In this document: positions 26,448-35,646 of the stretch, piece by piece | Numbering within the stretch: position 1 is the first letter of the stretch | Layout: every line of letters starts with the position of its first letter | Source of the DNA: XYB1-FULL-44-23 sp964502885 | GTDB lineage: Bacteria > Patescibacteriota > Microgenomatia > CAZETR01 > Amesbacteraceae | Direction: 5' to 3' | Assembly: GCA_964502885.1 (NCBI GenBank) | Contig: CAZCXU010000002.1 | Location: forward strand, 33,510 to 97,509 | DNA: 64,000 nt | The notes under the pieces: model-generated | Seen by the model: only the letters and a program-made list of their open reading frames with translations | Told to the model about the DNA's origin: nothing | The model's database searches: none | Made by a program: the position numbers and the translations under genes

Positions 26448-27404
26448 TTACAACTTACCCGCGATCTGTGCGGCTACAAATTGGCGACCGGAAAAGTTTA
26501 AATGCTCGTTGGGATACTTCTGCTCACTCCATGCAAACTCGGAGTGAGGTAATGCAAAACTCAAGTTGAGAAGACTAAACCCATAACGGCTGATGATTTC
26601 TTCAATTCTTTTGATTTTCAGCGAAACCAAATCGCGGAATTTTGCACCCAAATACTTTTCGCCAATTTCCCAATCAAGCGGGATGACGTAAAAAACCACA
26701 TGTGTCCCCTGCTCTTTAAAGAGTCTTGCTAGTGTTTCTAAAGCTACAAGTTTGCGGTTTTTGAAATCTAGCGGTTGGAGGTAAAAGTAATGAAGTATAT
26801 CTTCCATGTGAGAATCGCTGTAGGGTTGAAAACTGTAAGACTCCAATTCTTTTGCATAAACCAATCCACGGGGAAGATAGACCGGAGCATGATCAAAGAT
26901 CTCCTGTCTTGAATAGGAATGTGAGGAGCTAGTCAAACTTGCAACAAATCCAAGAAACGGCTTAACTGGTGTATTGGCGAGAGAAATCCGTAAACGAATA
27001 TCGGAAAACTGATACTCCGGCCGCAAATCCCAAGTGGAAGAAAACGAACGCAGATTGATAGGAATCACAATGAATGGAGGTAGATTCTTTTTATCCGCTA
27101 AGTATCTGACATACAGGTAGTACATCTCTAAGTGGTAGGCTTCGTGGTATAGCGGATAAACGGAGAGGTCGGGTAGCACCGACTGAAGAAGTGTTGGGAT
27201 AGACCGTTTATCCAGGTCGGAGTCTGGAGAAAAAGCTATCGTACTATCACCAAAGTAGAGCAGCGAGCCTGGTGAAGCCAATGGTGCATTGAGCACCTCT
27301 GAGTATGGTAATTTGTAGGGAAAATGCAAAGAAATGTACTGTTGAAAATTGAGCAACAGAAGAATGAATAAAATAAATTTGAGAAAAATATTGCGAGAGG
27401 CCAT
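26448..27404 (-). CDS. SGNH-type membrane-anchored protein, partner of MBOAT acyltransferase
   Basis: 318 aa. A transmembrane segment lies at the N-terminus (about 6-25, FLKFILFILLLLNFQQYISL). Block I of an SGNH fold is visible as LLYFGDSTIAFSPDS and block V as NEHLNFSGRQF near the C-terminus. It begins 1 bp after the MBOAT gene stop (27406), a tight pair like AlgI/AlgJ or PatA/PatB, in which a membrane acyltransferase passes acyl groups to an extracytoplasmic SGNH enzyme that O-acetylates a polysaccharide. The target polymer is unknown. The next gene (DegT-like) follows after 6 bp. Confidence 0.75.
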   Translation of the reverse strand: MASRNIFLKFILFILLLLNFQQYISLHFPYKLPYSEVLNAPLASPGSLLYFGDSTIAFSPDSDLDKRSIPTLLQSVLPDLSVYPLYHEAYHLEMYYLYVRYLADKKNLPPFIVIPINLRSFSSTWDLRPEYQFSDIRLRISLANTPVKPFLGFVASLTSSSHSYSRQEIFDHAPVYLPRGLVYAKELESYSFQPYSDSHMEDILHYFYLQPLDFKNRKLVALETLARLFKEQGTHVVFYVIPLDWEIGEKYLGAKFRDLVSLKIKRIEEIISRYGFSLLNLSFALPHSEFAWSEQKYPNEHLNFSGRQFVAAQIAGKL

Positions 27405-27405
27405 A

Positions 27406-28803
27406 TTAAAACTGGAAATAAATAAATGTCGATTTTGCGGGTGTGGAAAAATTGAGCACTATCAGGGCCAGGACAAAATAAAATAACAAGCTGAACCTTG
27501 AATAGGCAGAGACGGCTGATGATGGACGATGTTCTTCTACTAATTCGTAAATAAAGAGAATCGCCAGTCCGACAAGAAGAATCCACGTCTCCGAAAGTGA
27601 AATACCCAAACCGGATCCCTGGCGAAAAACATAAGCAAATGATGAGAAAAAGTCCAGCTTTAAAATACTTCGCACCAGGCTTCCCAAACCAGTATGAAGG
27701 TGAGTGGAAATATAAAATGCATCGGAAAGATTGTTGGCACGGAAAAAAATCCAGGCAAAATTCACGAAAATGAAGGTGAGTAGACGTCCGAAACGGAGGT
27801 GTTTTCCTGCCAGCATGTATAACCCATGCAGACCTCCCCAGACAAGAAAGGTCCAGTTGGCACCATGCCAAAATCCGCTCAATAAGAAGACCGCAAGAAG
27901 ATTAAGATTGCTTTTTAACCGGGAAACCTGATTTCCACCCAGAGGAATGTAGACATAGTCACGAAACCAGGAGGAGAGGGAGATGTGCCAACGCCGCCAG
28001 AATTCTCTGATAGTTTTTGAAAAGTATGGCCGACTGAAATTGAGACTCATGTGGTACCCAAACGTGCGAGCAGCGCCTATGGCAATATCCGTGTAACCTG
28101 AAAAATCGCAATATATTTGGATACCAAATGCAAAAGTCCCAATCACCAGTGGCGCCCCCAGGTAGTCATGAGGGTTGTTGAATACTTGATTGGCTATGAA
28201 TGCCAAACGGTCGGCAATAACCATTTTTTTGAAAAATCCCCAGAGCATTAATTTGAGACCGGAAATCAGATTGTCCCAGGAAAAATGAATAGGCGTGTGA
28301 AACTGCGGCAGCATATTGGATGCACGTTCGATGGGGCCTGCAACAAGCTGAGGGAAAAACATAACGAATAGTGCGTATACTCCCAAATGTTTTTCGGGAT
28401 TAATTTTGCCGGTATAAACATCTACAATGTAACCCATACTCTGAAACGTGTGGAAGGAAAGACCCAGAGGCAAGATGAGTTTTAACAAGGGAAAGGGTAA
28501 ATTGAGACCGGTAATAAAAAAGTCGTAATACTTGAAAATAAATAAAGCACCCGAATTGGCGAAAATGCTTACCAGAAAAATTATTTTTCTAGTAAGGCCA
28601 GATGTCTTTTGAAGCAGGATGGCGACCGAGTAATCAACCACAATGAGAGCAAACAGTATAAATAGGTAACGGGGAATCAGTGTGGCGTAAAAGTGGCAGC
28701 TGGCAACAAGAAGTAGCACCCACCGGAAGCGGTGCGGAGTGTTATAGAACAGGAACAATACTAGAGGGAAAAACCAGAAGAAGTCCAGAGAGTTGAAAGA
28801 CAC
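27406..28803 (-). CDS. MBOAT-family O-acyltransferase (AlgI/DltB-like)
   Basis: 465 aa with about ten transmembrane helices. The MBOAT hallmarks are present: REFWRRWHISLSSWFRDYVYIPLGG (quoted in part as WRRWHISLSSW) and the catalytic-region His in GFWHGANWTFLVWGGLHG. The protein transfers acyl groups across the membrane for polysaccharide O-acetylation. The start is GTG 28803: TATAAT (28815-28810) is exactly 6 nt upstream and there is no Shine-Dalgarno, so this is a leaderless GTG start. It heads the operon MBOAT - SGNH - DegT-like. Confidence 0.93.
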   Translation of the reverse strand: MSFNSLDFFWFFPLVLFLFYNTPHRFRWVLLLVASCHFYATLIPRYLFILFALIVVDYSVAILLQKTSGLTRKIIFLVSIFANSGALFIFKYYDFFITGLNLPFPLLKLILPLGLSFHTFQSMGYIVDVYTGKINPEKHLGVYALFVMFFPQLVAGPIERASNMLPQFHTPIHFSWDNLISGLKLMLWGFFKKMVIADRLAFIANQVFNNPHDYLGAPLVIGTFAFGIQIYCDFSGYTDIAIGAARTFGYHMSLNFSRPYFSKTIREFWRRWHISLSSWFRDYVYIPLGGNQVSRLKSNLNLLAVFLLSGFWHGANWTFLVWGGLHGLYMLAGKHLRFGRLLTFIFVNFAWIFFRANNLSDAFYISTHLHTGLGSLVRSILKLDFFSSFAYVFRQGSGLGISLSETWILLVGLAILFIYELVEEHRPSSAVSAYSRFSLLFYFVLALIVLNFSTPAKSTFIYFQF

Positions 28804-28829
28804 GAGTGGATTATAAGCCTAATACAGCC

Positions 28830-29771
28830 TTAAAGCACCGACCTGAGATGAGCCATACTGTCCCAATCGTGAATCGAGACAGGAACAACACGATAACCAA
28901 GCGAGGAAAGATCCTGAACCTGATGGGTCAACGTCTGCTGGTCTACTAAATCAATTTTTGTAAGCAGGATATGTCGGGGAATAGAGACCAAACGGTAGTC
29001 ATATTTTTCCAGTTCGGCATTTACCATAGTAAAGTCCGCTAAGACATCCGGTGAGTCAGCGGATATACAATGCAGCAGCTTCTGAACTTTTTCGATGTGT
29101 TTGAGAAACTTTATACCTAAACCCTTTCCCTCCGAAGCACCCTCAATAAGCCCAGGAATATCAGCAATGACTTTGGAATTTGGAAGGGTTCCCAAATTGG
29201 CTTCGAGGGTAGTAAAGGGATATGCCCCAATACGAGCTCTGGCTTTGGTAAGCTCGTTTAGCAGACTACTTTTGCCAGCGTTTGGTAAACCTATCAGTCC
29301 ATAATCGGCCAAGAATCTGAGGACCAAATGCAGGTGACGAATTTGACCCGGAAGTCCCGGCTGAGCTCGTGTCGGAGAGGGATTTCGCGGCGACTTGAAT
29401 GAGGCATTTCCCCTTCCGCCTAATCCCCCACGACAGATTAAGAAGTTTTGATCAGAAGAGACGATATCAAACTGCTCGCCGGTATCCAGATCCGTCAGTG
29501 TGGTACCTACGGGAAGTCTGATTTCTATATCATCACCCGATTTTCCGGATTGTAAATTTTTGCCTCCGGGGCTACCGTCCGGGGCAGAGATTCTATTGAC
29601 GGCTGAAAATTGATTGAGAGCTCTCAAGTCTGAGATCGCCTGGATATACACATCTCCCCCACGGCCACCGTCTCCCCCGTCAGGGCCGGAACGCAGCATA
29701 GGACCAAAGGAAACCTTACCGGCACCCCCATGACCCGCACTGATAGTAATTTCGACATCATCGATAAGCAT
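28830..29771 (-). CDS. obg: Obg-family GTPase
   Basis: 313 aa. Ribosome-associated GTPase involved in 50S maturation. The Gly-rich Obg fold occupies about residues 1-150 (SAGHGGAGKVSF, GPDGGDGGRGGDVYIQ, GGRGNASFKSP) and the G domain about 155-313 with G1 GLPNAGKSS, G2/G3 PFTTLEANLG and DIPGLIEGAS, and G4 LTKID. The usual basic loop RREK/FVPKG before GPDGGDGG is replaced by GPMLRS, and no C-terminal OCT domain is present. TATACT lies 10 nt upstream of the ATG with no Shine-Dalgarno. Confidence 0.93.
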   Translation of the reverse strand: MLIDDVEITISAGHGGAGKVSFGPMLRSGPDGGDGGRGGDVYIQAISDLRALNQFSAVNRISAPDGSPGGKNLQSGKSGDDIEIRLPVGTTLTDLDTGEQFDIVSSDQNFLICRGGLGGRGNASFKSPRNPSPTRAQPGLPGQIRHLHLVLRFLADYGLIGLPNAGKSSLLNELTKARARIGAYPFTTLEANLGTLPNSKVIADIPGLIEGASEGKGLGIKFLKHIEKVQKLLHCISADSPDVLADFTMVNAELEKYDYRLVSIPRHILLTKIDLVDQQTLTHQVQDLSSLGYRVVPVSIHDWDSMAHLRSVL

Positions 29772-29845
29772 CGCAGTTAGCAGTATACGTGACAGAAGAA
29801 AAAAAGCCTAGAAAAGAGGACAGAAATTAGTGATTACTAAAATGT

Positions 29846-30397
29846 TTACAAGACTTCATCCGGAGCTGGGGGTGGCAATTCTTCGGGGGGAACACCCATG
29901 GACTCCTCAGGAATAGTCATGCCGGGATCGTCCGTAACGGGGGCGAAACCTTCAAGATACCCGATGGCAAATTGAGGAAGAACTTTTTCCTGCGCACCTG
30001 ACTGGGTATGCTTCCCCACGGCTGAGAACATATCAGTAGCATCGCGACCGCAACCGTTGAGAATTTTTTTACCTCCAGGGTGATTGCCAATAAAGCTGGT
30101 CACATCGTAAACCTGGCCGGAAACGGCAATCCAGCAACTTGATTCGGAATTGTGCATGGACAATTCATCCATTGAAATCACACGAACTTTTTGAGAAGCA
30201 GAATCTCCGGAAGGAACAGCATTGTCGCCGGCATCTTCCTGTGAGACAGTGGCTGCATCTGAAGATGTAGCGGACGGAGAGAAAGATTTGAATGCAAAGA
30301 CGGCAGCCACCAATAGAACCAAGATACCCACAACAGCACTAATAAGAATTGCCGGTGAGGAGGATCTTTGGGGTGAGGACACTAAATTTTCTTCCAT
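29846..30397 (-). CDS. membrane-anchored cytochrome b5-like heme-binding protein
   Basis: 183 aa. A transmembrane helix (about residues 14-37, ILISAVVGILVLLVAAVFAF) is followed by a Ser/Ala/Asp-rich linker and a cytochrome b5 domain (about 73-150). The domain contains CWIAVSGQVYDVTSFIGNHPGG with the axial His of HPGG and a second His in AVGKHTQ. The C-terminus is acidic and Pro-rich (PEELPPPAPDE). The reading frame stays open upstream to 30775, but that extension overlaps the RRM gene in another frame and has low-complexity shadow composition; ATG 30397 is the real start, with TATTCT 11 nt upstream. Electron partner unknown. Confidence 0.85.
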   Translation of the reverse strand: MEENLVSSPQRSSSPAILISAVVGILVLLVAAVFAFKSFSPSATSSDAATVSQEDAGDNAVPSGDSASQKVRVISMDELSMHNSESSCWIAVSGQVYDVTSFIGNHPGGKKILNGCGRDATDMFSAVGKHTQSGAQEKVLPQFAIGYLEGFAPVTDDPGMTIPEESMGVPPEELPPPAPDEVL

Positions 30398-30491
30398 TAC
30401 AGGTATTGAGAATAAAAAATTAAACTGAAGGGACGCTGAAATCAGCCCGGGGGAACACTTTCCACTTATACCGGGCGATTTGCAGGTTGGC

Positions 30492-30911
30492 TTATCGATC
30501 TCCCCGACGATTATTTTGGCCCATAGGACGACCTTGAAAACCTCCACGGCCTCCACTGAAACCTCCACGATTGCCGCCTCCGAAGCCACCTCGGTTTCCA
30601 CCGAAGCCGCCGCGATTACCACCTCCGAAGCCACCTCCGGTGCGTTGTGGACGATCGCCTTCCTCTCTGGGCTTGGCAATGTTGACAACGATAGTGCGGC
30701 CATCGAGTACTTTACCGTTAAGTTCCTGTACGGCTTTGTCGGCTTCTTCGGAAGTCGCCATTTCGACGAATCCAAAACCGCGCGATTTACCTGTAAACTT
30801 ATCGGAAATTACTGAAGCTGATGTTACGTTACCAACCTGTGAGAAAAATTGATTGAGGGTGTCTGATGTAGTTGCCCACGCCAAACCTCCTACGAATAAT
30901 TTGTTTGTCAT
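30492..30911 (-). CDS. RRM RNA-binding protein with RGG/FGG-rich tail
   Basis: 139 aa. A single RNA recognition motif (about residues 3-82) with RNP2 LFVGGL (5-10) and RNP1 KSRGFGFVE (42-50), followed by a Gly/Arg/Phe-rich tail of RGGFGGGN-type repeats. Such proteins act as RNA chaperones, often cold-induced in bacteria such as cyanobacteria. The start is fixed by AAGGAGGTGATTACTAA just before the ATG. The promoter TATAAT is about 110 bp upstream and the leader folds so that this Shine-Dalgarno is paired (see the leader feature). Expression is therefore likely regulated at translation, perhaps by temperature or by the protein itself. Confidence 0.92.
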   Translation of the reverse strand: MTNKLFVGGLAWATTSDTLNQFFSQVGNVTSASVISDKFTGKSRGFGFVEMATSEEADKAVQELNGKVLDGRTIVVNIAKPREEGDRPQRTGGGFGGGNRGGFGGNRGGFGGGNRGGFSGGRGGFQGRPMGQNNRRGDR

Positions 30912-31025
30912 TTAGTAATCACCTCCTTTGTAGATACTAGCCTTAGTCGCTGTAAAAGACGCGTTTCCTCTGAACTGCTGCCAGGGAGACGATTACTAAG
31001 ATTCCAGGATACTTGGGATATTATA
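30912..31025 (-). promoter_or_regulatory. promoter and SD-sequestering leader of the RRM gene
   Basis: Minus-strand TATAAT (31025-31020), with the extended element TGG before it, predicts a start near 31013. In the transcript UUAGUAAUCGUCUCC (from 30999-30985) can pair with GGAGGUGAUUACUAA (from 30926-30912), which contains the Shine-Dalgarno and ends next to the ATG. All 15 positions pair, two as G-U. In the opposite strand those two would be A-C mismatches, so the helix is specific to the mRNA strand. The enclosed 58-nt loop may fold further. This is the layout expected for an RNA thermometer or autoregulatory leader. Confidence 0.8.
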
Positions 31026-31043
31026 CCAAAAACGGGATGGCAA

Positions 31044-31463
31044 CTACTTGTATAGGGCAATAACAAGCGTGCCCACGGTGATTAAAGACGTGCCCAGGAC
31101 TACTGGAAAAGTAATTTTTTCATGAAGAAACAGGGAGGCAAGCACAATGGTAAGCACCAGACTGAATTTGTCGATGGGGGCAACTTTTGAAGCCGGCCCG
31201 AGCTGGAGAGCGCGAAAGTAAAATAGCCAGGAAAGACCGGTAGCCACAGCAGACAGGAAAAGGAAAAGATAGGTTTTTTGCGATATGGAGCGAAGATCGA
31301 TATCAACTCTATTTAAAAATACGAAACCCCAGGTAATAAATAAGATGACTGTGGTACGAAGAGCTGTGGCCAGGTGACTATTTATATTTGAAACACCGAT
31401 TTTGGCAAGGATAGCAGTAGCCGCGGCAAATACCGCTGAAAGAAAAGCATAAAAAAGCCACAT
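31044..31463 (-). CDS. EamA/DMT-superfamily small membrane transporter
   Basis: 139 aa with four or five transmembrane helices: MWLFYAFLSAVFAAATAILAK at the N-terminus, LATALRTTVILFITWGFVFL, FLFLSAVATGLSWLFYFRAL, SLVLTIVLASLFLHEKIT and VLGTSLITVGTLVIALY. The FLHEK motif is typical of EamA halves. It is a half-length unit (five-helix type) that would have to dimerise. Substrate unknown. TATACT (31476-31471) lies 7 nt before the ATG, so the mRNA is probably leaderless. Confidence 0.85.
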   Translation of the reverse strand: MWLFYAFLSAVFAAATAILAKIGVSNINSHLATALRTTVILFITWGFVFLNRVDIDLRSISQKTYLFLFLSAVATGLSWLFYFRALQLGPASKVAPIDKFSLVLTIVLASLFLHEKITFPVVLGTSLITVGTLVIALYK

Positions 31464-31481
31464 GAGATGGAGTATAGAAGA

Positions 31482-34400
31482 TTAGGGCAAATTTGACACG
31501 TCGAAGTCGATGTAGACTGTGCCTGCGGGTTTGACACTGGTGGGGATGAGACTGGACATGCTTATAGTGGACCAGGCCGACCAACTATTGGTAGATACTG
31601 TGAGTGTCCGTTTGTAGACATTCTGACCGTTTGAAGATAGAGCGTATTGGTGAATCAAATCACTGGTTTCCTGATAATAGTCGATTGAAGTAGCTGAATC
31701 ACCGTTTGGTAAACCGGTAATTGTGGCGTAGGTTGTGGACCAACCGGACAAGGGAGTGTAGCCTGATCCGTTCCAAGGAGCTGTGCGAGCATAGAAGACC
31801 TGGTCTCCTGTGCTGGGCTTGGCATAAAGAACTGACTGCTTAATGAGGGGGGTGCCGGAATTGGTGAGTACTTCTTCATCAAATCCATACTGAGTCCTGC
31901 CTACCGCCGGCAAGTCCAAGGCCGACGAAGCCCAGGCGTTGTACTGTCCGTAATAACTGCCAGCCCAGGGAGCTTCACGGTAATAGACACGACCATCGCC
32001 GGCATATAAGAAAGATTGTTTGAGGGCCTTGTCTGACTGCTGGCTTTTTACGACATAGTTGAGCGACTTTACTGGGACATTGATACTCATCTCGGTGACA
32101 TTGCGGGAAGTCCAGGGAGTCCAAGAGTTGTCATCTCCCTGATAACGGGTAAGAATTTCGGTGCCACCTGCAACAACCGCTGTCTGAATGACCTTTTTGT
32201 GCGGGACAGTGAAACGATAACTGGGCGCAGATGACCAGGCTCCGGAATACACGGCGTGAACCCAAATATTGTAGGTGCGGCCCGGTTGGAAATGGTAACT
32301 AAATGATGATGCAGATATGGTCGAACAAATATCTCCTTCGGAAGAATTGATACAGTTCCAAGGGTCACTTTCATCGTTTATGCGAAGACCTGACTCAGTA
32401 GCTCCAGCTGGAAGCGTCCAGGAAATTGTCTGTTTGCCGGCATTTTGAGCTGAAACTGTGAGGTTGGTAGGCGCGAGTAATGGGGTAGGCGTGGGGGGCG
32501 GACGAGTGGGAGTGGGAGTATTGGTAGGGACGATGGTCCCAGGAACAGTTACTACTCGTGAAACGGACCCTGACCATCCACTGGCATATACAGCATGGAC
32601 CCAAATGTTGTAGGTACGGCCAGCCACAAAATTATGAACATGAGATGAACCTGAAATGGTAGAGCATGCGTCTCCAGGGTTAGGAATACAGGAACCGTTC
32701 CATGGATTTGAGGTATCGTCTACCCTGACCCCTGATCCAACAGCCCCAGAGGGAAGATTCCAACTAATAGTCTGATTTCCAGGCGAGACGCTACTAACTG
32801 TTAAGTTATTGGGCAAGGGAAGTGGTGTGGGTGTAATAGCTCCCTGAAGCAAATCGTTTATCTCAACCATGTAAGTATCCTTTCCATAGTTTATGGCTGA
32901 GTCATTGCGCATCTGTCTGGTAGCTCCGGTGGTATTGTTTTTTAATGTGACGTTTCCGGTGGAATTGACTGTAACCTGAAGCTCGTAAGTACGACTTACT
33001 CTTCCATTTGCAGGATTATCGACATGGTAGTAATAGATGGATGACTTGGGTTTATTTGCCGTGGACGCACTGTTTGCAGCCGCAAAAGTCGCGGGGGAAA
33101 TGTAAATATGGGCCCACATCTTTTTGTAATCGTTTTCATCGGCCATAATCAAAATCTCCTTTTCTTTCATAAATACCGGATAATTGATCAAATTTGCGGA
33201 ACTGTGGTTGTAGAGTATTTTTCCACCAGCGCCACCCGGGGAAACAATCTGAGATTCAACTTTTAGCAAGGACTTCCAGGTGCCAGCAGGGAAGTACACA
33301 TATGAATCATTGGCGGTGGCGTCTTCGAATATCGGCCTGACCAATAGGGCATTGCCAAACATGAATTCGTTGCGAGGGTCTTTTTTGACGGCGTTTGTGA
33401 CCGAAAGATCTGGATTATAAAAGTCATATAGCTTATATACCTCAGGATCGTTAGGATAATCGAAGAAAAGCGGTCGGGTGACGTACATTGACCCAGTCTC
33501 GTAGCTGCGCATAGCCTGATCATAGGCATATTGATGCAATCTGTTCCTGAGTTTCCCGTAAAATATTAAAGCGTTTTTCACTGTAGTATTGGAGGTTTTG
33601 TCGAAAGGTACTGAGAAAATGGTGGCTCCCTGAAACACAGCTAACTGATTGGAGCGGAGAAAGACGTTGTTGTTTATGGTTCTGTTTGTGTTGCGAGTGC
33701 CATCTGGATTGAGAACGCCCTCATTATAGACATCGTTGTAGAAAGTGACATTTTGTACTACCGGGTATCCCGACATAACTTCAGTAATTGCAGAGTCCAG
33801 TTGATACTTAAGTATGTAAGTGAGACGTTGGTCAAAATGGCCACGAATATCTTCGTGTATGTAGTCGGGAACTACCACGTCGGCAGGATTTGCGATCCAG
33901 GAATTGCGGGCAAGAATTACGAACTGATTTCCCAATCTATTGGTATAGTGCGGCATAAAGAGCGGGCCATAATTGTCACCTAAGTTTTGGGGTACTCCTG
34001 CAGGAGCAACTGTGGGAACACGATTTGGACCCATAAACGAAACCACTTTGGCCTGATCATGTGCAGTCATGTCGTCAAACTTGACTCCTCCAAAATTGCC
34101 ATAACCGGTCAAGGAGGCCCCATCGCCAGAACGAATAAGGTCAATCCAGCGATTAATCACCTGCGCAGTCGGAGAAAGCAAATAATGATCATCGCCGGGA
34201 TCATTGCGGTTTGGGCCCATATACATGCGATTTGCGTCTATGAGTGGGTTACTTATCCCTACCTGCGAGAACTTGCTGAGGATTAAATTTTTATGCTTGA
34301 GATTCTGCGAATCATTTGCGGCATTGTCCAGTGACTCATATTGAGTGACTCGCTGACGCATGCCTATCAAGGGAACCGTACCTCGACCTGTCAATGCTTT

Positions 34401-35522
34401 GTTGGGATGATTGGAAGTGCTGGTCAAAAATGAGTACCACTGACTTAGGCCGCTAATTCCACCCCAACGATCCTGATTTACCAATAATGAGTCAGTGGTG
34501 CGGATAGGATATTGAGCAGGTCCCCCAACATCCTGAGGTCCACACCCAGGCAGCTTATCACTGGCCCAGTATCCAGAACCGATTGTCGCAGTGGTAAGGA
34601 CAATTTTCTGGTCAAGATACCAGTTTACCCTGGCCATGGCATCGGTGCGATTGGCAGCACAACCGAGATCTCCAAACGTCTCCCACCCGGGACCAAAAGC
34701 CATATAGGTAGGCTCTTTGTCGTAGTAGCCCAGCTCCGTTTTGATTTGCTTGTATGCCTGATAAACTTCATCAAGAGTGGGTTTTTTGATGATGATCAGC
34801 TCTTTTTGAGTAGCAAAGTTGGTTTGCCCATCCCCCAGTTTCATTACTATGCAGGTATTGCGATCTCCGCAACTGAATTCATTTGTACGCGACAATCTAA
34901 CAACTTTTGAATAGGGCTGCAGGTAGGCAATCAGCAGCTTCTGTTCGGGGATGACAAAGATGGGGGTCCGCATCCGGCATGACGATGCCCACTTTTCATT
35001 TCGCTCCCTGCCTGAGGCAGTAATTTTGGTGTCGACACAGTGGCTGTAGCTGAAATTTTCATCGGTAAAATCTGCCAAAGCGGCCTGATTGGTAATGACG
35101 TGCATACCGGCTCCAAAAACCTGAGGCGCTGGTTTACCTGTGATAAATGGCAGTCTGAATTCATATCTTTCCTGATTGCAGTTGGTTGTATAGGGAGCAC
35201 AAGTAAAACCACTAGCCTTGACAATAAAGGCACCCTCAGACACCTTGGAGACTGTAAGCTTGGCGTTGTCGGCACTAGTGTTGTTTCCAAAAATAAGATC
35301 TCCCCCCGTCACTCTCTCAAGCTCGGTGATATTGGAAGTGGAGGTGCTAGCAGAAGCAGAAAGATTTGTCTGAGTTTGAGTCAATTGTCTGGTGACACCT
35401 ACAATGGAAAAAAGACCAAATACAAACAATATTCCACCAAATATTAAGCCGTGTTTTGGATTGGATATTTTGAGCGGAGGAATGTGCACTGACTTACGAG
35501 GTGATGTTAAATAGAAGCCCAT
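31482..35522 (-). CDS. GH31-like glycosidase, giant surface protein with FN3 and C-terminal beta domains
   Basis: 1346 aa. An N-terminal transmembrane helix (about 24-45) anchors it. Residues about 60-800 resemble glycoside hydrolase family 31 (alpha-glucosidase type): an N-terminal beta domain (FGAGMHVITNQ), a barrel (TYMAFGPGWETFGDLGC, GGVKFDDMTAHDQ with a possible nucleophile Asp) and the C-terminal sheet motif SYVYFPAGTWKS. Two FN3-like modules (about 900-1090; RTYNIWVHAVY in both) are linked by a Thr/Pro segment, and the last 240 residues form repeats with FYARTAPWNGSGY-like motifs. Likely an extracellular alpha-glycan-active enzyme; catalytic competence is unproven. TAAATT lies 6 nt before the ATG. 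Confidence 0.75.
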   Translation of the reverse strand: MGFYLTSPRKSVHIPPLKISNPKHGLIFGGILFVFGLFSIVGVTRQLTQTQTNLSASASTSTSNITELERVTGGDLIFGNNTSADNAKLTVSKVSEGAFIVKASGFTCAPYTTNCNQERYEFRLPFITGKPAPQVFGAGMHVITNQAALADFTDENFSYSHCVDTKITASGRERNEKWASSCRMRTPIFVIPEQKLLIAYLQPYSKVVRLSRTNEFSCGDRNTCIVMKLGDGQTNFATQKELIIIKKPTLDEVYQAYKQIKTELGYYDKEPTYMAFGPGWETFGDLGCAANRTDAMARVNWYLDQKIVLTTATIGSGYWASDKLPGCGPQDVGGPAQYPIRTTDSLLVNQDRWGGISGLSQWYSFLTSTSNHPNKALTGRGTVPLIGMRQRVTQYESLDNAANDSQNLKHKNLILSKFSQVGISNPLIDANRMYMGPNRNDPGDDHYLLSPTAQVINRWIDLIRSGDGASLTGYGNFGGVKFDDMTAHDQAKVVSFMGPNRVPTVAPAGVPQNLGDNYGPLFMPHYTNRLGNQFVILARNSWIANPADVVVPDYIHEDIRGHFDQRLTYILKYQLDSAITEVMSGYPVVQNVTFYNDVYNEGVLNPDGTRNTNRTINNNVFLRSNQLAVFQGATIFSVPFDKTSNTTVKNALIFYGKLRNRLHQYAYDQAMRSYETGSMYVTRPLFFDYPNDPEVYKLYDFYNPDLSVTNAVKKDPRNEFMFGNALLVRPIFEDATANDSYVYFPAGTWKSLLKVESQIVSPGGAGGKILYNHSSANLINYPVFMKEKEILIMADENDYKKMWAHIYISPATFAAANSASTANKPKSSIYYYHVDNPANGRVSRTYELQVTVNSTGNVTLKNNTTGATRQMRNDSAINYGKDTYMVEINDLLQGAITPTPLPLPNNLTVSSVSPGNQTISWNLPSGAVGSGVRVDDTSNPWNGSCIPNPGDACSTISGSSHVHNFVAGRTYNIWVHAVYASGWSGSVSRVVTVPGTIVPTNTPTPTRPPPTPTPLLAPTNLTVSAQNAGKQTISWTLPAGATESGLRINDESDPWNCINSSEGDICSTISASSFSYHFQPGRTYNIWVHAVYSGAWSSAPSYRFTVPHKKVIQTAVVAGGTEILTRYQGDDNSWTPWTSRNVTEMSINVPVKSLNYVVKSQQSDKALKQSFLYAGDGRVYYREAPWAGSYYGQYNAWASSALDLPAVGRTQYGFDEEVLTNSGTPLIKQSVLYAKPSTGDQVFYARTAPWNGSGYTPLSGWSTTYATITGLPNGDSATSIDYYQETSDLIHQYALSSNGQNVYKRTLTVSTNSWSAWSTISMSSLIPTSVKPAGTVYIDFDVSNLP

Positions 35523-35646
35523 ATGAGAAATTTACTTCTGAAGCTCGACGATTGTTGTTTGACGACACATAACTACTGTAGCACTCCGTATTCAAGCGAT
35601 CAAGAGAGGTTCCCATATGTTCAAATGCTATACAATCCACATAAAC

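Noticed and set aside
30398..30775. N-terminal extension of the cytochrome b5-like ORF
   Set aside because: It overlaps the RRM gene's RGG-coding repeat in another frame, giving low-complexity VSVEAVEV-type sequence; the signal-anchor start at 30397 is better.
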